A stretch of 64,000 nt of DNA, from the NCBI GenBank assembly GCA_019636695.1, contig JAHBXD010000003.1, positions 310,001-374,000 of the forward strand. The letters are read 5' to 3'. Below, one piece after another: positions 35,320-44,565 of the stretch (its first letter is position 1; every line of letters begins with the position of its first letter). Position numbers and translations under genes: made by a program. The notes beneath the pieces are model-generated. The model worked only from the letters and a program-made list of their open reading frames with translations, did not search any database and was not told the DNA's origin. The DNA comes from Phycisphaeraceae bacterium. Its GTDB lineage: Bacteria; Planctomycetota; Phycisphaerae; Phycisphaerales; UBA1924.

Positions 35320-38300
35320 ATGCCCCTGGCTGCAACGCAACTTCTCGACGATCTGTCTCGATCGATGCACATCGATCCACTTGTGCGCGCACTGGATGAG
35401 GGCGGGCATTGCGCGGCAGGCGGTGTGTGCGGATCGGCTGCGACCTTTCTTGCAGCAAGCATTTCAAAGGCCTTGGGCCGCGGCGTGCTGCTGGTGACTG
35501 CACACACCGACGACGCTGAAGAAGCGTGGAATGAGTTGACAGGTCTGGGCTGCGATGCGCTGCATCTACCCGCGCTCGAGATGATGCCCGGGACATCGGG
35601 TGTGATTCACGAGTTGCTTGCTGAGCGAATGCTGACACTGCGAGCGCTCGGCGAGCCTGCACGCCATACCCCGTCGATCGTCGTGGCGCCGATTCACAGC
35701 CTTATGCAACCGGCCCCGCCGCGAGATGCGATGGGCCGATTACTTCTTGACATTCGCAGGGGATGCACGATCGCACCCGGGTATCTGCTCGATTGGCTGG
35801 ATCGGGCAGGTTATGTCCGGCGCGATGTGATCGAAGATCCGGGTGATGTCGCGGTCCGCGGCGGGATCATCGACATTTTTCCTGTCGGCGGCGAAGGACC
35901 GGTACGGCTCGATTTCTTCGGTGATGACATCGAACAACTCCACGAGATCGACCTCGATACCATGGGATCGGATGCCGCCATCGAGCAGACCCTGCTCATA
36001 GCCGCACGCATCGATCCGATCGAGCTTGCCCAAGGGGAACACCCCACTGCACTCCTGCCGCCATCAATGGCTGTGCTGCTTCTTGAACCACAGGAGATGG
36101 CCGAACAGGCTCGCGGGTATTTCGAACGCGTATATGACGGCGAGAGGGGGGTATTGCCGCCGCGAGAGGTATTGCGTGAGCTTGAGTCACGCGCCTTCGG
36201 CATTGCGGAACTGAGCCTGGCTGTTCCCAAGCCATCACGCAGCAGGCTTTGTGTTCCACTGGCCCTGCAGCCGCTCCCGACCTTCTCGCGGGAGATCGGC
36301 GATGCGATGCAGGAGCTGGCGGCTCTCGGTGAGCACCCTACCCCGAGAAAAGTGGTTGTGACATGCGCCAATGAAGGGGAATATCAGCGGTTTGAAGAGC
36401 TTCGGAGCCAGTTTGCGCCGGGTGCGAACATCGTATCCGCACGGGTGTATGTGCATAGGGGTTTCTTGGCCACGGACATGGGTGGTTTGGATGCCCAGAT
36501 CATCGCACCGTATCACGAGCTGCTGCATCGCTTTCAGACTAGACGGCGCACGAGTCGGTTGCGTGCATCCAAGACCATCGATGCCTTTCTGGAGTTTGCA
36601 CCAGGCGACTATGTTGTGCATACGGATCACGGCATCGCACGCTTTGTCGGGCTGGGCATGATTGCGCCGAAGCGACTGCCCGGCCGTACGGGTGCCGGTG
36701 ATGCGCAGGAATATCTGACCCTGGAGTTCGCAGATCGCGCGCGGCTGCATGTCCCGGTGACGCAGATCGACCTTGTGCAGCGATATGTCGGCGGGTTCAA
36801 AGGAAAGCCTCCGCTCAGCACGCTCGGCGGCACGAGATGGAAGCACCAGAAAGAGCGTGTGCGCGAGAGCGTGCGGGACCTCGCTGCGGAGCTGCTGCGT
36901 GTGAGGGCCGCGCGCGAATCACTGCCCGGGATCAGATATCCCGCGGACACGCCTTGGATGCTGGAATTTGAGGCGGAGTTTCCGTACCAGGAGACGGAAG
37001 ATCAACTCGCGGCGATCGCCGCAATCAAGCGAGATATGGAATCGCCCAGGCCGATGGATCGACTGGTCTGCGGCGATGTGGGCTTCGGTAAGACCGAGCT
37101 GGCGATTCGTGCGGCCTTCAAGGCGGTGGAATTCGGGAAGCAGGTCGCCGTGCTTGTGCCGACGACGCTGCTGAGTGAGCAGCACGAGCGAACATTTCGC
37201 GAGCGTTTCGCAGGATATCCGTTCTCTGTAGAGAGCCTTTCGCGGTTCCGTACCGGAAGGGAGACTGCCGATCTGCTTCGGCGACTTCGATCGGGGCAGC
37301 TTGACGTGGTGGTCGGCACGCACAGACTGCTGAGTGCAGATGTGGAGTTCGCTGATCTGGGCTTGGTGATCATCGACGAAGAGCAACGATTCGGCGTTGA
37401 GCACAAAGAACGTCTACTTCAACTTCGATTAACCGTGGACGTTCTCACGCTCAGCGCCACGCCGATTCCACGCACGCTTCACATGGCGATGCTTGGAATC
37501 CGGGACATTTCGAGCCTGACGACCCCTCCCGCCGATCGTCGCGCCATAGTCACCGAGGTCATGCCGTACTCCGAGCGGCGGATTTCCGACGCGATCAGTC
37601 GTGAACTTGCCCGCGAAGGGCAAGTGTATTATGTGCACAATCGCGTCCATGATATCCGTTCGGCGACCGACCGAGTGCAGAGGCTTGCGCCATCCGCCAG
37701 AATTGTGACTGCGCACGGACAAATGGCCGACGGTGAGCTTGAAGAGATCATGCTGGCGTTTATTCGTCGTGAGGCTGATATCCTGGTCTGCACGACGATC
37801 ATCGAGAGCGGCATTGACATTCCTACTGCCAACACGATGATCATCGATGACGCCCACCGCTTCGGACTTGCCGAACTGCACCAGTTGCGAGGGCGCGTCG
37901 GACGACATAAACACCGAGCCTACTGCTATCTGCTGCTCCCTCAAGACCGAGGGTTGAGCGACGTGGCCAAGAGACGTCTGGCCGCGATCGAAGAGTACAG
38001 CATGCTCGGTGCAGGATTCAAGATCGCCATGCGCGATCTTGAGATACGCGGCGCAGGCAACCTGCTCGGGTCGGAACAGAGTGGGCACATCGCGGCTGTT
38101 GGTTATGACATGTATTGCCGTCTGCTCGAGCAAAGCGTTCGGTCACTCAGGAATGAGGTTGTTGATGCGCCGCCAAGCACGACCACGGTAGACTTGGGAA
38201 TCACCGGAGTGATTCCACGAACGTATATCGCAAGTGATATCCGGCGAATGGAGGCCTACCGCCGGATCGCCGTCGCGACCAGCTCCGGCGATTTGGACAA

Positions 38301-38637
38301 AGTCGAGACTGATCTGGTTACCGCCTACGGCTCGCTGCCCAGGCCGGTTTCTCGATTACTCATGCTGGCGCGCATCCGGGCAGGCGCTGCGGCCATCGGA
38401 GTTCGAAGCGTGACACTGCGCGATACTGACATCGTATTCAGAACTGCGAAGCCGGAGAACGTGGAATCCATGATGCGAAATGCCCCGGGCACGGTACGCA
38501 CACTGCCGCCCGCGCAGAATGACACGCTGAACGAGGTCTACTACCGACCGCCGCCGCGAGTGCTTGAGGGAGACACGATTCTGACAATCCTCGGATCGCG
38601 GCTCAGCCCCGTTCAGTCCTTGCGAGAATCATCCTGA
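35320..38637 (+). CDS. mfd: transcription-repair coupling factor
   Basis: A 1105-residue SF2 translocase that removes stalled RNA polymerase and recruits UvrA. In order it has a UvrB-like N-terminal module (VVAPIHSLMQPAPP, DIFPVGGEGPVRLDFFGDD), the RNAP-interaction domain (GDYVVHTDHGIARFVGL) and Walker A GDVGFGKTE near 585-593. Walker B IIDEEQRFG lies near 685, helicase motifs TLSATPIPRTLHMAM and QLRGRVGRHKHRAYCYL follow, and the C-terminal TRCF domain closes it. It is complete and of normal length. It sits as an isolated housekeeping gene between the vgrG island and two lower-GC secreted-protein genes. Confidence 0.97.
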   Translation: MPLAATQLLDDLSRSMHIDPLVRALDEGGHCAAGGVCGSAATFLAASISKALGRGVLLVTAHTDDAEEAWNELTGLGCDALHLPALEMMPGTSGVIHELLAERMLTLRALGEPARHTPSIVVAPIHSLMQPAPPRDAMGRLLLDIRRGCTIAPGYLLDWLDRAGYVRRDVIEDPGDVAVRGGIIDIFPVGGEGPVRLDFFGDDIEQLHEIDLDTMGSDAAIEQTLLIAARIDPIELAQGEHPTALLPPSMAVLLLEPQEMAEQARGYFERVYDGERGVLPPREVLRELESRAFGIAELSLAVPKPSRSRLCVPLALQPLPTFSREIGDAMQELAALGEHPTPRKVVVTCANEGEYQRFEELRSQFAPGANIVSARVYVHRGFLATDMGGLDAQIIAPYHELLHRFQTRRRTSRLRASKTIDAFLEFAPGDYVVHTDHGIARFVGLGMIAPKRLPGRTGAGDAQEYLTLEFADRARLHVPVTQIDLVQRYVGGFKGKPPLSTLGGTRWKHQKERVRESVRDLAAELLRVRAARESLPGIRYPADTPWMLEFEAEFPYQETEDQLAAIAAIKRDMESPRPMDRLVCGDVGFGKTELAIRAAFKAVEFGKQVAVLVPTTLLSEQHERTFRERFAGYPFSVESLSRFRTGRETADLLRRLRSGQLDVVVGTHRLLSADVEFADLGLVIIDEEQRFGVEHKERLLQLRLTVDVLTLSATPIPRTLHMAMLGIRDISSLTTPPADRRAIVTEVMPYSERRISDAISRELAREGQVYYVHNRVHDIRSATDRVQRLAPSARIVTAHGQMADGELEEIMLAFIRREADILVCTTIIESGIDIPTANTMIIDDAHRFGLAELHQLRGRVGRHKHRAYCYLLLPQDRGLSDVAKRRLAAIEEYSMLGAGFKIAMRDLEIRGAGNLLGSEQSGHIAAVGYDMYCRLLEQSVRSLRNEVVDAPPSTTTVDLGITGVIPRTYIASDIRRMEAYRRIAVATSSGDLDKVETDLVTAYGSLPRPVSRLLMLARIRAGAAAIGVRSVTLRDTDIVFRTAKPENVESMMRNAPGTVRTLPPAQNDTLNEVYYRPPPRVLEGDTILTILGSRLSPVQSLRESS

Positions 38638-38674
38638 TGCGGCCATCGATGCGCGCGGATGGAAACCGCCTTGT

Positions 38675-39196
38675 CTAATCGACCACGATCTGCGTGAATT
38701 TGCAGGTATGGGTTGAACCGCAGGACGATTCATTGCGACACTTCAGCGTCGTACAGGAAAGATCGATCCTGTCTGAGCAGTCGCATGTTTTGCCTTCGAT
38801 CACAATCGGAACATCGTTGACTTGCACGACGGCCAACAGCATCGGAAGAACACCCGGGCGAGTAATTTCCACCGCGTACTCCGTCGAGATTGCCCCAGGA
38901 ATGACCGCGCCGTATACCTGTGGCTCACCGTTCGAGTACATGCCCGCGAACGATGGCCACCCGTTTCCATCGACGTAAGTATCTACGGAGACGGGCGTAC
39001 CGTTGATCGCCAGCGCAAACGTTTGGCTTTCATCGCACCAAGTCAGCATGACCGTGTCATAATCAAGCACATATTGCGGAAGGGTGCTCTCGAATGATAC
39101 AGAAGCGAGATCCGCTCGCAGGTTCAGGCTCGGATCTTTCTCTCCGTTGACACAGGGCAACATGGCGAGCACGCACGCAGAGATGAGCGAAAACAT
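38675..39196 (-). CDS. exported cysteine-rich protein of unknown function
   Basis: A 173-residue protein with a short signal peptide (MFSLISACVLAMLPCVNG). The mature part is predicted beta-rich and ends in a cysteine cluster (TCDCSD, LSCTTLKCRNESSCGSTHTC) that could form disulfides. No family is recognised. GGGGGG lies 3 bases before the ATG. It is immediately downstream of another exported protein gene (17 bases apart) on the same strand, so the two form a small operon. Base composition is clearly less GC-rich than in mfd next door. Confidence 0.6.
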   Translation of the reverse strand: MFSLISACVLAMLPCVNGEKDPSLNLRADLASVSFESTLPQYVLDYDTVMLTWCDESQTFALAINGTPVSVDTYVDGNGWPSFAGMYSNGEPQVYGAVIPGAISTEYAVEITRPGVLPMLLAVVQVNDVPIVIEGKTCDCSDRIDLSCTTLKCRNESSCGSTHTCKFTQIVVD

Positions 39197-39213
39197 GTAC
39201 CCCCCAATCTGTT

Positions 39214-40158
39214 CTATTCTCGGCGAACGATCGGCTTGACCGACGCCTGGTTGTCCGCATGCGGAAGTCGACGTACACCCTCGACAATCCGAATAAACTC
39301 TTGCAAGGTTATATGAAGCTCATTCGGCACGGCGCTCTGAAAGTCATAGGCAAACGTGTTGGAAGCGATGATTTCCTGAGGCTGACGGCCGTCCGCATAT
39401 CGATCGAGCACAACATGCGTGCGCCATACACGAACAATCGGACCATGCTCCTCGTCGCGAGCAAGAAGCATGAAATCCTGCCTGCGGTACATCTCCGGTC
39501 CTGGGTCTTCGTCGCGAGGTACAGAAGCTTTAAATACATCGAGCCAAACACCATGCATGCGAGGATCAGGCGAGACCATCGCAATGTTCGGCTCTCGCAT
39601 CAATGCGATTGAATGCACGATTTCTGATCGATCCTGAAGCGACCGACCCCCTGCAAGCCACGATTGCACAACCACGCCGTGAAGACACCCCTTTGCATCG
39701 AATTGAATTTCTTCCGGCCCGAGAGGATCATGACATACGTAGCTTCGGGTGACAAACTGCTGTCGATCCGCAATCCACCTTCGCTCCCACACTCGACCCT
39801 CGGATTTCATCCACAGGTGCTGCAGCAGCGGAACGCTCAGAGCAGGCCGATTGTCGACATAGGGGTAGATCACCAGCCAGTTTATCTCCGAAGTCATCCA
39901 ACTGTGGATCTGATAACGCTCGCGATGCACCACCACCGGCTCGCCGCGTTCATCAAGCTCATACAGCGTTCGCCAGATCTGTTCGGCATCACATGTTATC
40001 CGAAGACATGTCGCTTCGGTCAGCCGATTCCGCCAAGCCAGAATATCCTGTTGCAACACATCGGGAAGATGCGCAACACTGTGCTCATTCGCACGATCAT
40101 CCTGCACGTGCGCGATCATAACTCCAGCGACAGCGACAATGATGGCGATCAGTTGCAC
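39214..40158 (-). CDS. exported protein of unknown function
   Basis: A 314-residue protein that probably starts at GTG 40158, which has GGGGAAGG 3 bases upstream. The N-terminus (QLIAIIVAVAGVMIAHV) is a signal peptide or anchor. The rest mixes beta strands and charged turns (IWRTLYELDERGEPVVVHRERY, RVWRTHVVLDRYADG) that faintly recall LolA/LolB-like or outer-membrane lipoprotein-sorting folds, but I cannot assign a family. GC is near 47% in one counted line (39301), below the window's norm. It leads the cysteine-rich exported gene. Confidence 0.58.
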   Translation of the reverse strand: MQLIAIIVAVAGVMIAHVQDDRANEHSVAHLPDVLQQDILAWRNRLTEATCLRITCDAEQIWRTLYELDERGEPVVVHRERYQIHSWMTSEINWLVIYPYVDNRPALSVPLLQHLWMKSEGRVWERRWIADRQQFVTRSYVCHDPLGPEEIQFDAKGCLHGVVVQSWLAGGRSLQDRSEIVHSIALMREPNIAMVSPDPRMHGVWLDVFKASVPRDEDPGPEMYRRQDFMLLARDEEHGPIVRVWRTHVVLDRYADGRQPQEIIASNTFAYDFQSAVPNELHITLQEFIRIVEGVRRLPHADNQASVKPIVRRE

Positions 40159-40659
40159 GTGCCTTCCCCACCTTGCATACCCACCCGAAGCCGCACTTGC
40201 GCAACCCCCGGCACTTACACCTTACCTCTATCGACGATATCGTGTCAAACCGTTTGGGGATAATGTGTGCGTGAATCTTAAACCTATGCTTTGTCGCCCA
40301 TTCGTTCGTGTGCAATCAAATTGCGAACACAAACTCATGCCATGACGGATGCTGCATTACCAGATCTCCAGCAACGCTCTTCCGTCTCATGTTTTGCAGT
40401 TCTCGAGACCAGCTCCCGCTCACTCAACGAGATGTGCGTATCTCGTCCCATCGAGTACCAGGTCTACCGCGACACGTGAGGTCCGAGAACCCTGAACAGG
40501 GGGGGCAAGTCTACCCTCCGGCCGCGCTAAGATGTATCCAAGGCAGTTTCCCGGGTCCGCGACCCGAAGCCGTCCGCTCGCTGGCCGATACAGCGGCGGG
40601 GTTCCCGCAAGGATGCCGGGGACGCCCCAGGAGGCACGCGCCGCCCAGCGGCGTACACC
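40159..40659. other. 500-bp divergent intergenic region before phoU
   Basis: No protein gene is supported here. On the minus strand a TTGACA (complement of 40243-40248) with a weak -10 could serve the exported-protein gene. On the plus side there is an imperfect hairpin at 40304-40328 (GCAAT/ATTGC extended by GTTC/GAAC with a bulge) and a CGGGTC/GACCCG hairpin at 40552-40566, about 95 bases before phoU. The left half is AT-richer than the right half. Confidence 0.4.
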
Positions 40660-41352
40660 GTGAACAGCGCCCGAGACTCCTTCGAACGTCGTCTGCTGCA
40701 ACTCAAGCGTCGCCTGATGCGCGAAGCTGCTGTGGCGGTCGCCATGCTGGAAGCATCGCTTCATGCGCTTTGGAAGCTTGATGTCGATGCGGCTAAACGT
40801 GTCCGCCGCTCGGACGACCGGGTCGATCAGGAAGAAGTTCAGATTGAGCTTCAGGCATATCAACTGATGACCCTTGAGCAGCCTGTCGCTCGCGATTTTC
40901 GAATTCTCGCCTTCATTCTCAAGGCCAACAGTGATATCGAGCGCGTGGCCGACCATGCCACCAGCGTTGCCAAACTCATTCCTCGCTTTCAGAAGCCGAT
41001 CGGTGCGGTACGCTGGCCGACGGCATTGGTCGAGCTTGGCGAGCGTGTTCCGATGTGCTGCCACCAGCTTATGCGCGCGGTGCTCGAAGAAGATGCCGGT
41101 GCTGCTCGCACAGTCGTGGCCGCAGATGAAACGATTGATCGCCTTGATCAGCAACTCTTTCGCGAGGTCGTTGACCTTATCGGCGCCGACCCTGGTGCTG
41201 TCAACAACGGACTTCTGATGTATCGCATCAGCCGTGAACTGGAGCGGGTCGGCGACCTGATGGCATCGATCGCCGAGGAAGTTGTCTACCTTGTGACCGG
41301 AGAGATCATCCGACACGCCGGTAAGAACAAGCACAAAGCGACCGGGTCGTGA
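40660..41352 (+). CDS. phoU: phosphate uptake regulator PhoU
   Basis: A 230-residue all-helical protein with two PhoU three-helix repeats. The metal-binding signatures are DDRVDQEEVQIE and NSDIERVADHATSVAK in the first repeat, and DETIDRLDQQLF and SRELERVGDLMASIAEEVVYL in the second. PhoU links phosphate import (PstSCAB) to PhoR/PhoB signalling. The pst genes are not adjacent. The start is GTG 40660 without a close Shine-Dalgarno (AGGAGG lies 25 bases upstream), so the true start is uncertain by some residues. Confidence 0.9.
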   Translation: MNSARDSFERRLLQLKRRLMREAAVAVAMLEASLHALWKLDVDAAKRVRRSDDRVDQEEVQIELQAYQLMTLEQPVARDFRILAFILKANSDIERVADHATSVAKLIPRFQKPIGAVRWPTALVELGERVPMCCHQLMRAVLEEDAGAARTVVAADETIDRLDQQLFREVVDLIGADPGAVNNGLLMYRISRELERVGDLMASIAEEVVYLVTGEIIRHAGKNKHKATGS

Positions 41353-41512
41353 TTTCAGCAGTCGCCTGACCCACGGATCGGCCGCTTTCTCCTTCCCGCA
41401 TCGCCCGATAGTCCCCACGATCGTCGCCGGGCATCCTTCACTAAACGCACGGGCAGTCTGATTAGCACCTCGACTTGTTCTCGATACCCGCGGGCGACGC
41501 CTGCCCTTTGTT

Positions 41513-42517
41513 TCACGGCGGCACGACGAGATCGACAACTTGCACCGCGTGCGTGCCGCCGGCAGGGATGACGATCCGGCTGCGATCAATATCGATGCCT
41601 TCACGCACAAAGGTCAGGTCAATCGCCCAAAGCGGGAAACGTCGAGGCCAACTCGCTCCGGTGCCGAACCCTGCCGTCGCATGCGATTCGCGAAGATTCC
41701 CGATGATAAAACTGAGCGAGTCGCTTCCACGAGGCGTGTTGAAGTCACCGACAATCACGTCAGGATCAGGAAATGCATGCTCTCGGAGGACTCTTGCGGC
41801 ATCCGCAAGCATGGCCATCCGACGGCGTGTGGGGTCGTTGGGGAGATCGATCACCCAGAACGTCAGCGGCTCGGGAGCATGATGCAACGATGCCACGAAC
41901 CATGCCGCCCACCCGTGATCGATGGCCCCGGGGCCATCGCGCGCAGGGTCCATGCCCGCGCGATGTGCATTCAAGCCGAGCGACACAAATCGACGCTCAA
42001 TCACCTCGCCCTTAATGAGAATCAGGAGGTGGCCGATGCTTGCGGCACGAGCATCGAACCCGAGTGCCGATTCGAGCTTTTCATCCCTTCGCATCGGCGG
42101 ATTGCAAAGCACGGCGATATCCGGATGAAATCGGGATATAAACCCTGCAATCCCGTCGATTGTGTCCGCCGCAAGGTTCCAGTGCATCACGCGGACAGGC
42201 AACCCCTGCAGCGGTGCGCCGCGAAGCCTGAACACCCGCCATTCGACCACCAGTGCCCAGGCCGTTGCGGCAATCAGGGACGTCGCGAGTACGAACCGCC
42301 GCCCCCATGCGTGCCTGCCGCGGCAGCCGAACGTCGCCGCAAGCAGCAGCAGCGACGCCGACGCCATCGCGACCGAGGTCGGAATCCAGTACAGCGGTTG
42401 CGACCAGGAGAACCGATCCGTGCAGACCCTGCCGGCCAGCCACGCGGCCAATGTGACGATGCCGATGCTCGCCAGCCACCCCCCGATCCTGCTGCGGCCT
42501 GGGATGCGCCTGCTCAT
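41513..42517 (-). CDS. membrane-anchored endonuclease/exonuclease/phosphatase-fold protein
   Basis: A 334-residue protein. Three N-terminal hydrophobic helices span residues ~10-95. An EEP (DNase I-like) domain follows, with MHWNLAADT, DVIVGDFNTPRGSDS (catalytic Asp-x-Asn), PLWAIDLTF and a closing GGTHAVQVVD carrying the histidine. The position normally holding the metal-binding glutamate (LQE) reads VLCNPP, so activity may be altered. Members hydrolyse nucleic acids, phospholipids or phosphoinositides; the substrate here is unknown. It overlaps mntR by 4 bases and is likely translated with it. Confidence 0.75.
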   Translation of the reverse strand: MSRRIPGRSRIGGWLASIGIVTLAAWLAGRVCTDRFSWSQPLYWIPTSVAMASASLLLLAATFGCRGRHAWGRRFVLATSLIAATAWALVVEWRVFRLRGAPLQGLPVRVMHWNLAADTIDGIAGFISRFHPDIAVLCNPPMRRDEKLESALGFDARAASIGHLLILIKGEVIERRFVSLGLNAHRAGMDPARDGPGAIDHGWAAWFVASLHHAPEPLTFWVIDLPNDPTRRRMAMLADAARVLREHAFPDPDVIVGDFNTPRGSDSLSFIIGNLRESHATAGFGTGASWPRRFPLWAIDLTFVREGIDIDRSRIVIPAGGTHAVQVVDLVVPP

Positions 42518-42939
42518 GGGGTCAGTCGTTCCGTCAAGCGTTTCATCGCGCGGATGGTCGCCTGCGAGACATGATGCTCGATGCCCTCGGCATCGATCTC
42601 TGCCTGAGGAGCGGGAACGCCGATCGCTCGGAGAAAGGCCAAAACGATCTCATGGCGCCGCCGCGACTCATCGGCGAGCTTGCGGCCGGCCGTGGTGAGC
42701 GTGATCGGCCGGTAGGGCGCCGTTTGAATAAGGCCTGACTTGACCAGCCGTGTCACGATGCGCGTAACGGTCACATGGCTAACACCCATCATCGCAGCCA
42801 GATCGCGCACGCGTGCTTCGCCGCGACCGTCGATCAGCTCGGCGATGGCCTCGACATAATCTTCGGCCGTTTCGTCCGCGTGGGCGGCGCGTGTGGTGCG
42901 AAACCGTTGGGCCCTGTCTTGTGGCGCTTGATGTGTCAA
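42514..42939 (-). CDS. mntR: MntR/DtxR family metal-dependent regulator
   Basis: A 141-residue iron/manganese-responsive repressor. The N-terminal AEDYVEAIAELIDGRGEARV, winged helix (LAAMMGVSHVTVTRIVTRLVKSGLI) and dimerisation helices with metal ligands (RRRHEIVLAFLRAIG, DAEGIEHHVS) match MntR. It lacks the SH3 domain of DtxR, which also favours MntR. The frame opens at TTG 42939, and no ATG lies before the conserved region. No Shine-Dalgarno is visible, so a leaderless transcript is possible. No Mn transporter is nearby. Confidence 0.85.
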   Translation of the reverse strand: MTHQAPQDRAQRFRTTRAAHADETAEDYVEAIAELIDGRGEARVRDLAAMMGVSHVTVTRIVTRLVKSGLIQTAPYRPITLTTAGRKLADESRRRHEIVLAFLRAIGVPAPQAEIDAEGIEHHVSQATIRAMKRLTERLTP

Positions 42940-42993
42940 CGGATGATCGTAGTCCCGCGTCCGCTCCGGACGCCGTACAGGAAATCCGCTCGA

Positions 42994-44247
42994 CTATCGC
43001 TGCTCACGCTCAAGTTCTCGACGGAGCACTTCGGCAAGATAACGATACTCGTCGAGTGTGTTGTAGATCTGGGAACTGATCCGCAAGAACCTCAGCCCGA
43101 AAAGGTCGCTGGTCCACACTGGAACCTGGATTCGATGTTCGTTGACCAGTCGATCCTGCAACGGATCGCCGTACACGGTTGGCGCGTTGCGATACCGTTC
43201 GGGCAGCGGGGGGAGCGGGATGGTGGCCATGGTGGGGAGCATGCTGTCCGGACAGGCAGGAACCTGCCCGAGCACGCTGCAAAGAAGGCCGCGGGCTTCG
43301 ACGGCCATCTCATGGTTTCGGCGCATGACCTCGGCAAGCCCGCCGGGAACAACGTTGGACCAGAACTCGATCGCATCGGGCACACACGCGATCGGAGAAT
43401 AGTCGTCCGTACCCAGATAATCGAAATCTCGCAAATACAGCGGACGGGTAGGATGCGGCTGATGGCCGCGGCTGGAAAGCGCCAAGGGTCGCAATGCCCC
43501 GTGGGTGCTCGGGTGGGCGTACATAAACCCCGCCCCCTTCGGCGTGCAGAGCCATTTGTGCAGCGTGGCGACGTAATACGTGCACCCGATGGCCTGGATA
43601 TCGACCGGGATACACCCTGGGGCATGCGCGCCATCGACCAAGGTCATGATCCCCCGCTGCCGCAACGCGCTGACAATCTGTTCTACGGGCAGAACCATGG
43701 CCGTTGGGCTGGTGATGTGACTGATGATGACCAAGCGTGTCCGCGGCGTCACCCCGCTCAGAATCGCACCGAGTATCTGATCAGATGATCGTACGGGGAA
43801 CGGAAGAGCGGGCATCACCGCTCGCACGCCTCGACGGTGCCCGAGCCGGTTCAACTCGTTGATCACCGACATGTACTCGTGATCGTTCACCAGGATTTCG
43901 TCACCCGGACGCCAGTCGATCGAGTGGAGAATGGTGGAAATGGCCACCGTGGCATTCGGGAGAAACCCGATGCACTCGGGTGGGCACCGCAGAAGTTCAC
44001 TCAGACGGGCACGGCTGATGTCCATGTGGCGCTCAAGCAGCGACATGAACCACCGAACCGGCTCCTGCTCCATGAGCGCCCGGTATCGATCCTGTGCTTC
44101 GCGGACCGGCAGGGGGCAGACGCCGTAGGACCCGTGATTCAGAAAAGTCATGTCCGGATCGAGCGCCCAATACTTCCCGAATGGGGACCGGACGGAACGA
44201 GCGGCTGGAGAGCCGGCTTGCGGCGCTGTCTGGGTGGTCGCGGGCAT
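42994..44247 (-). CDS. class V aminotransferase, isopenicillin-N-epimerase-like
   Basis: A 417-residue PLP enzyme of fold type I. FLNHGSYGVCP near the start, ATVAISTILHSIDW, VDGAHAPGCIPVD (PLP-ring Asp/His) and the Schiff-base lysine in TLHKWLCTPKGAGF are all present. The NHGSYG and HKW context matches the CefD-like group, which includes epimerases, desulfurases and lyases. The substrate cannot be inferred. Three in-frame ATGs exist (44277, 44268, 44247); only the last has a good site (AAGGAAGG, ~8 bases upstream). It is a single gene, separated from the sigma-factor operon by that operon's terminator. Confidence 0.82.
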   Translation of the reverse strand: MPATTQTAPQAGSPAARSVRSPFGKYWALDPDMTFLNHGSYGVCPLPVREAQDRYRALMEQEPVRWFMSLLERHMDISRARLSELLRCPPECIGFLPNATVAISTILHSIDWRPGDEILVNDHEYMSVINELNRLGHRRGVRAVMPALPFPVRSSDQILGAILSGVTPRTRLVIISHITSPTAMVLPVEQIVSALRQRGIMTLVDGAHAPGCIPVDIQAIGCTYYVATLHKWLCTPKGAGFMYAHPSTHGALRPLALSSRGHQPHPTRPLYLRDFDYLGTDDYSPIACVPDAIEFWSNVVPGGLAEVMRRNHEMAVEARGLLCSVLGQVPACPDSMLPTMATIPLPPLPERYRNAPTVYGDPLQDRLVNEHRIQVPVWTSDLFGLRFLRISSQIYNTLDEYRYLAEVLRRELEREQR

Positions 44248-44455
44248 CGATGAACCTTCCTTGGGCATGTGCTGCATCCGTGGTCACAGGGTACAGCAGT
44301 TGTCCATCGACATCGACCCCGTTGCTCCTCCAATCACCTCTGACGATGTTCACACGAATCGATCGGTGACCCCGAATGCACACGTCGCCCGAGCATCGTG
44401 ATCGGTCGGTGGCCCTCCAGGCACGCTCGACCCATACCACGACCAGAAAGGTGAA

Positions 44456-44484
44456 CGGGCGTGCCGGACCACCCGGTACGCCCG
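44456..44484 (-). terminator. terminator of the sigma/anti-sigma/PDZ operon
   Basis: A 12-bp stem with one G-T pair (44456-44467 with 44473-44484, CGGGCGTGCCGG/CCGGTACGCCCG) has a five-base loop. On the minus strand it is followed by TTCACCTTTCT. It lies about 80 bases after the PDZ gene stop and before the aminotransferase start. Confidence 0.7.
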
Positions 44485-44565
44485 CTCGCGGAGCTTCTGT
44501 GTCAGCTTGATGGGAATTACCCCCGGTTGGTTTCCCTGTCCCGGGGGGAAGAGGGGGTCAGTGCT

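Noticed and set aside
40420..41610. 396-codon minus-strand frame over phoU
   Set aside because: Antisense to a clear PhoU with both repeats; no recognisable domain and no ribosome binding site.
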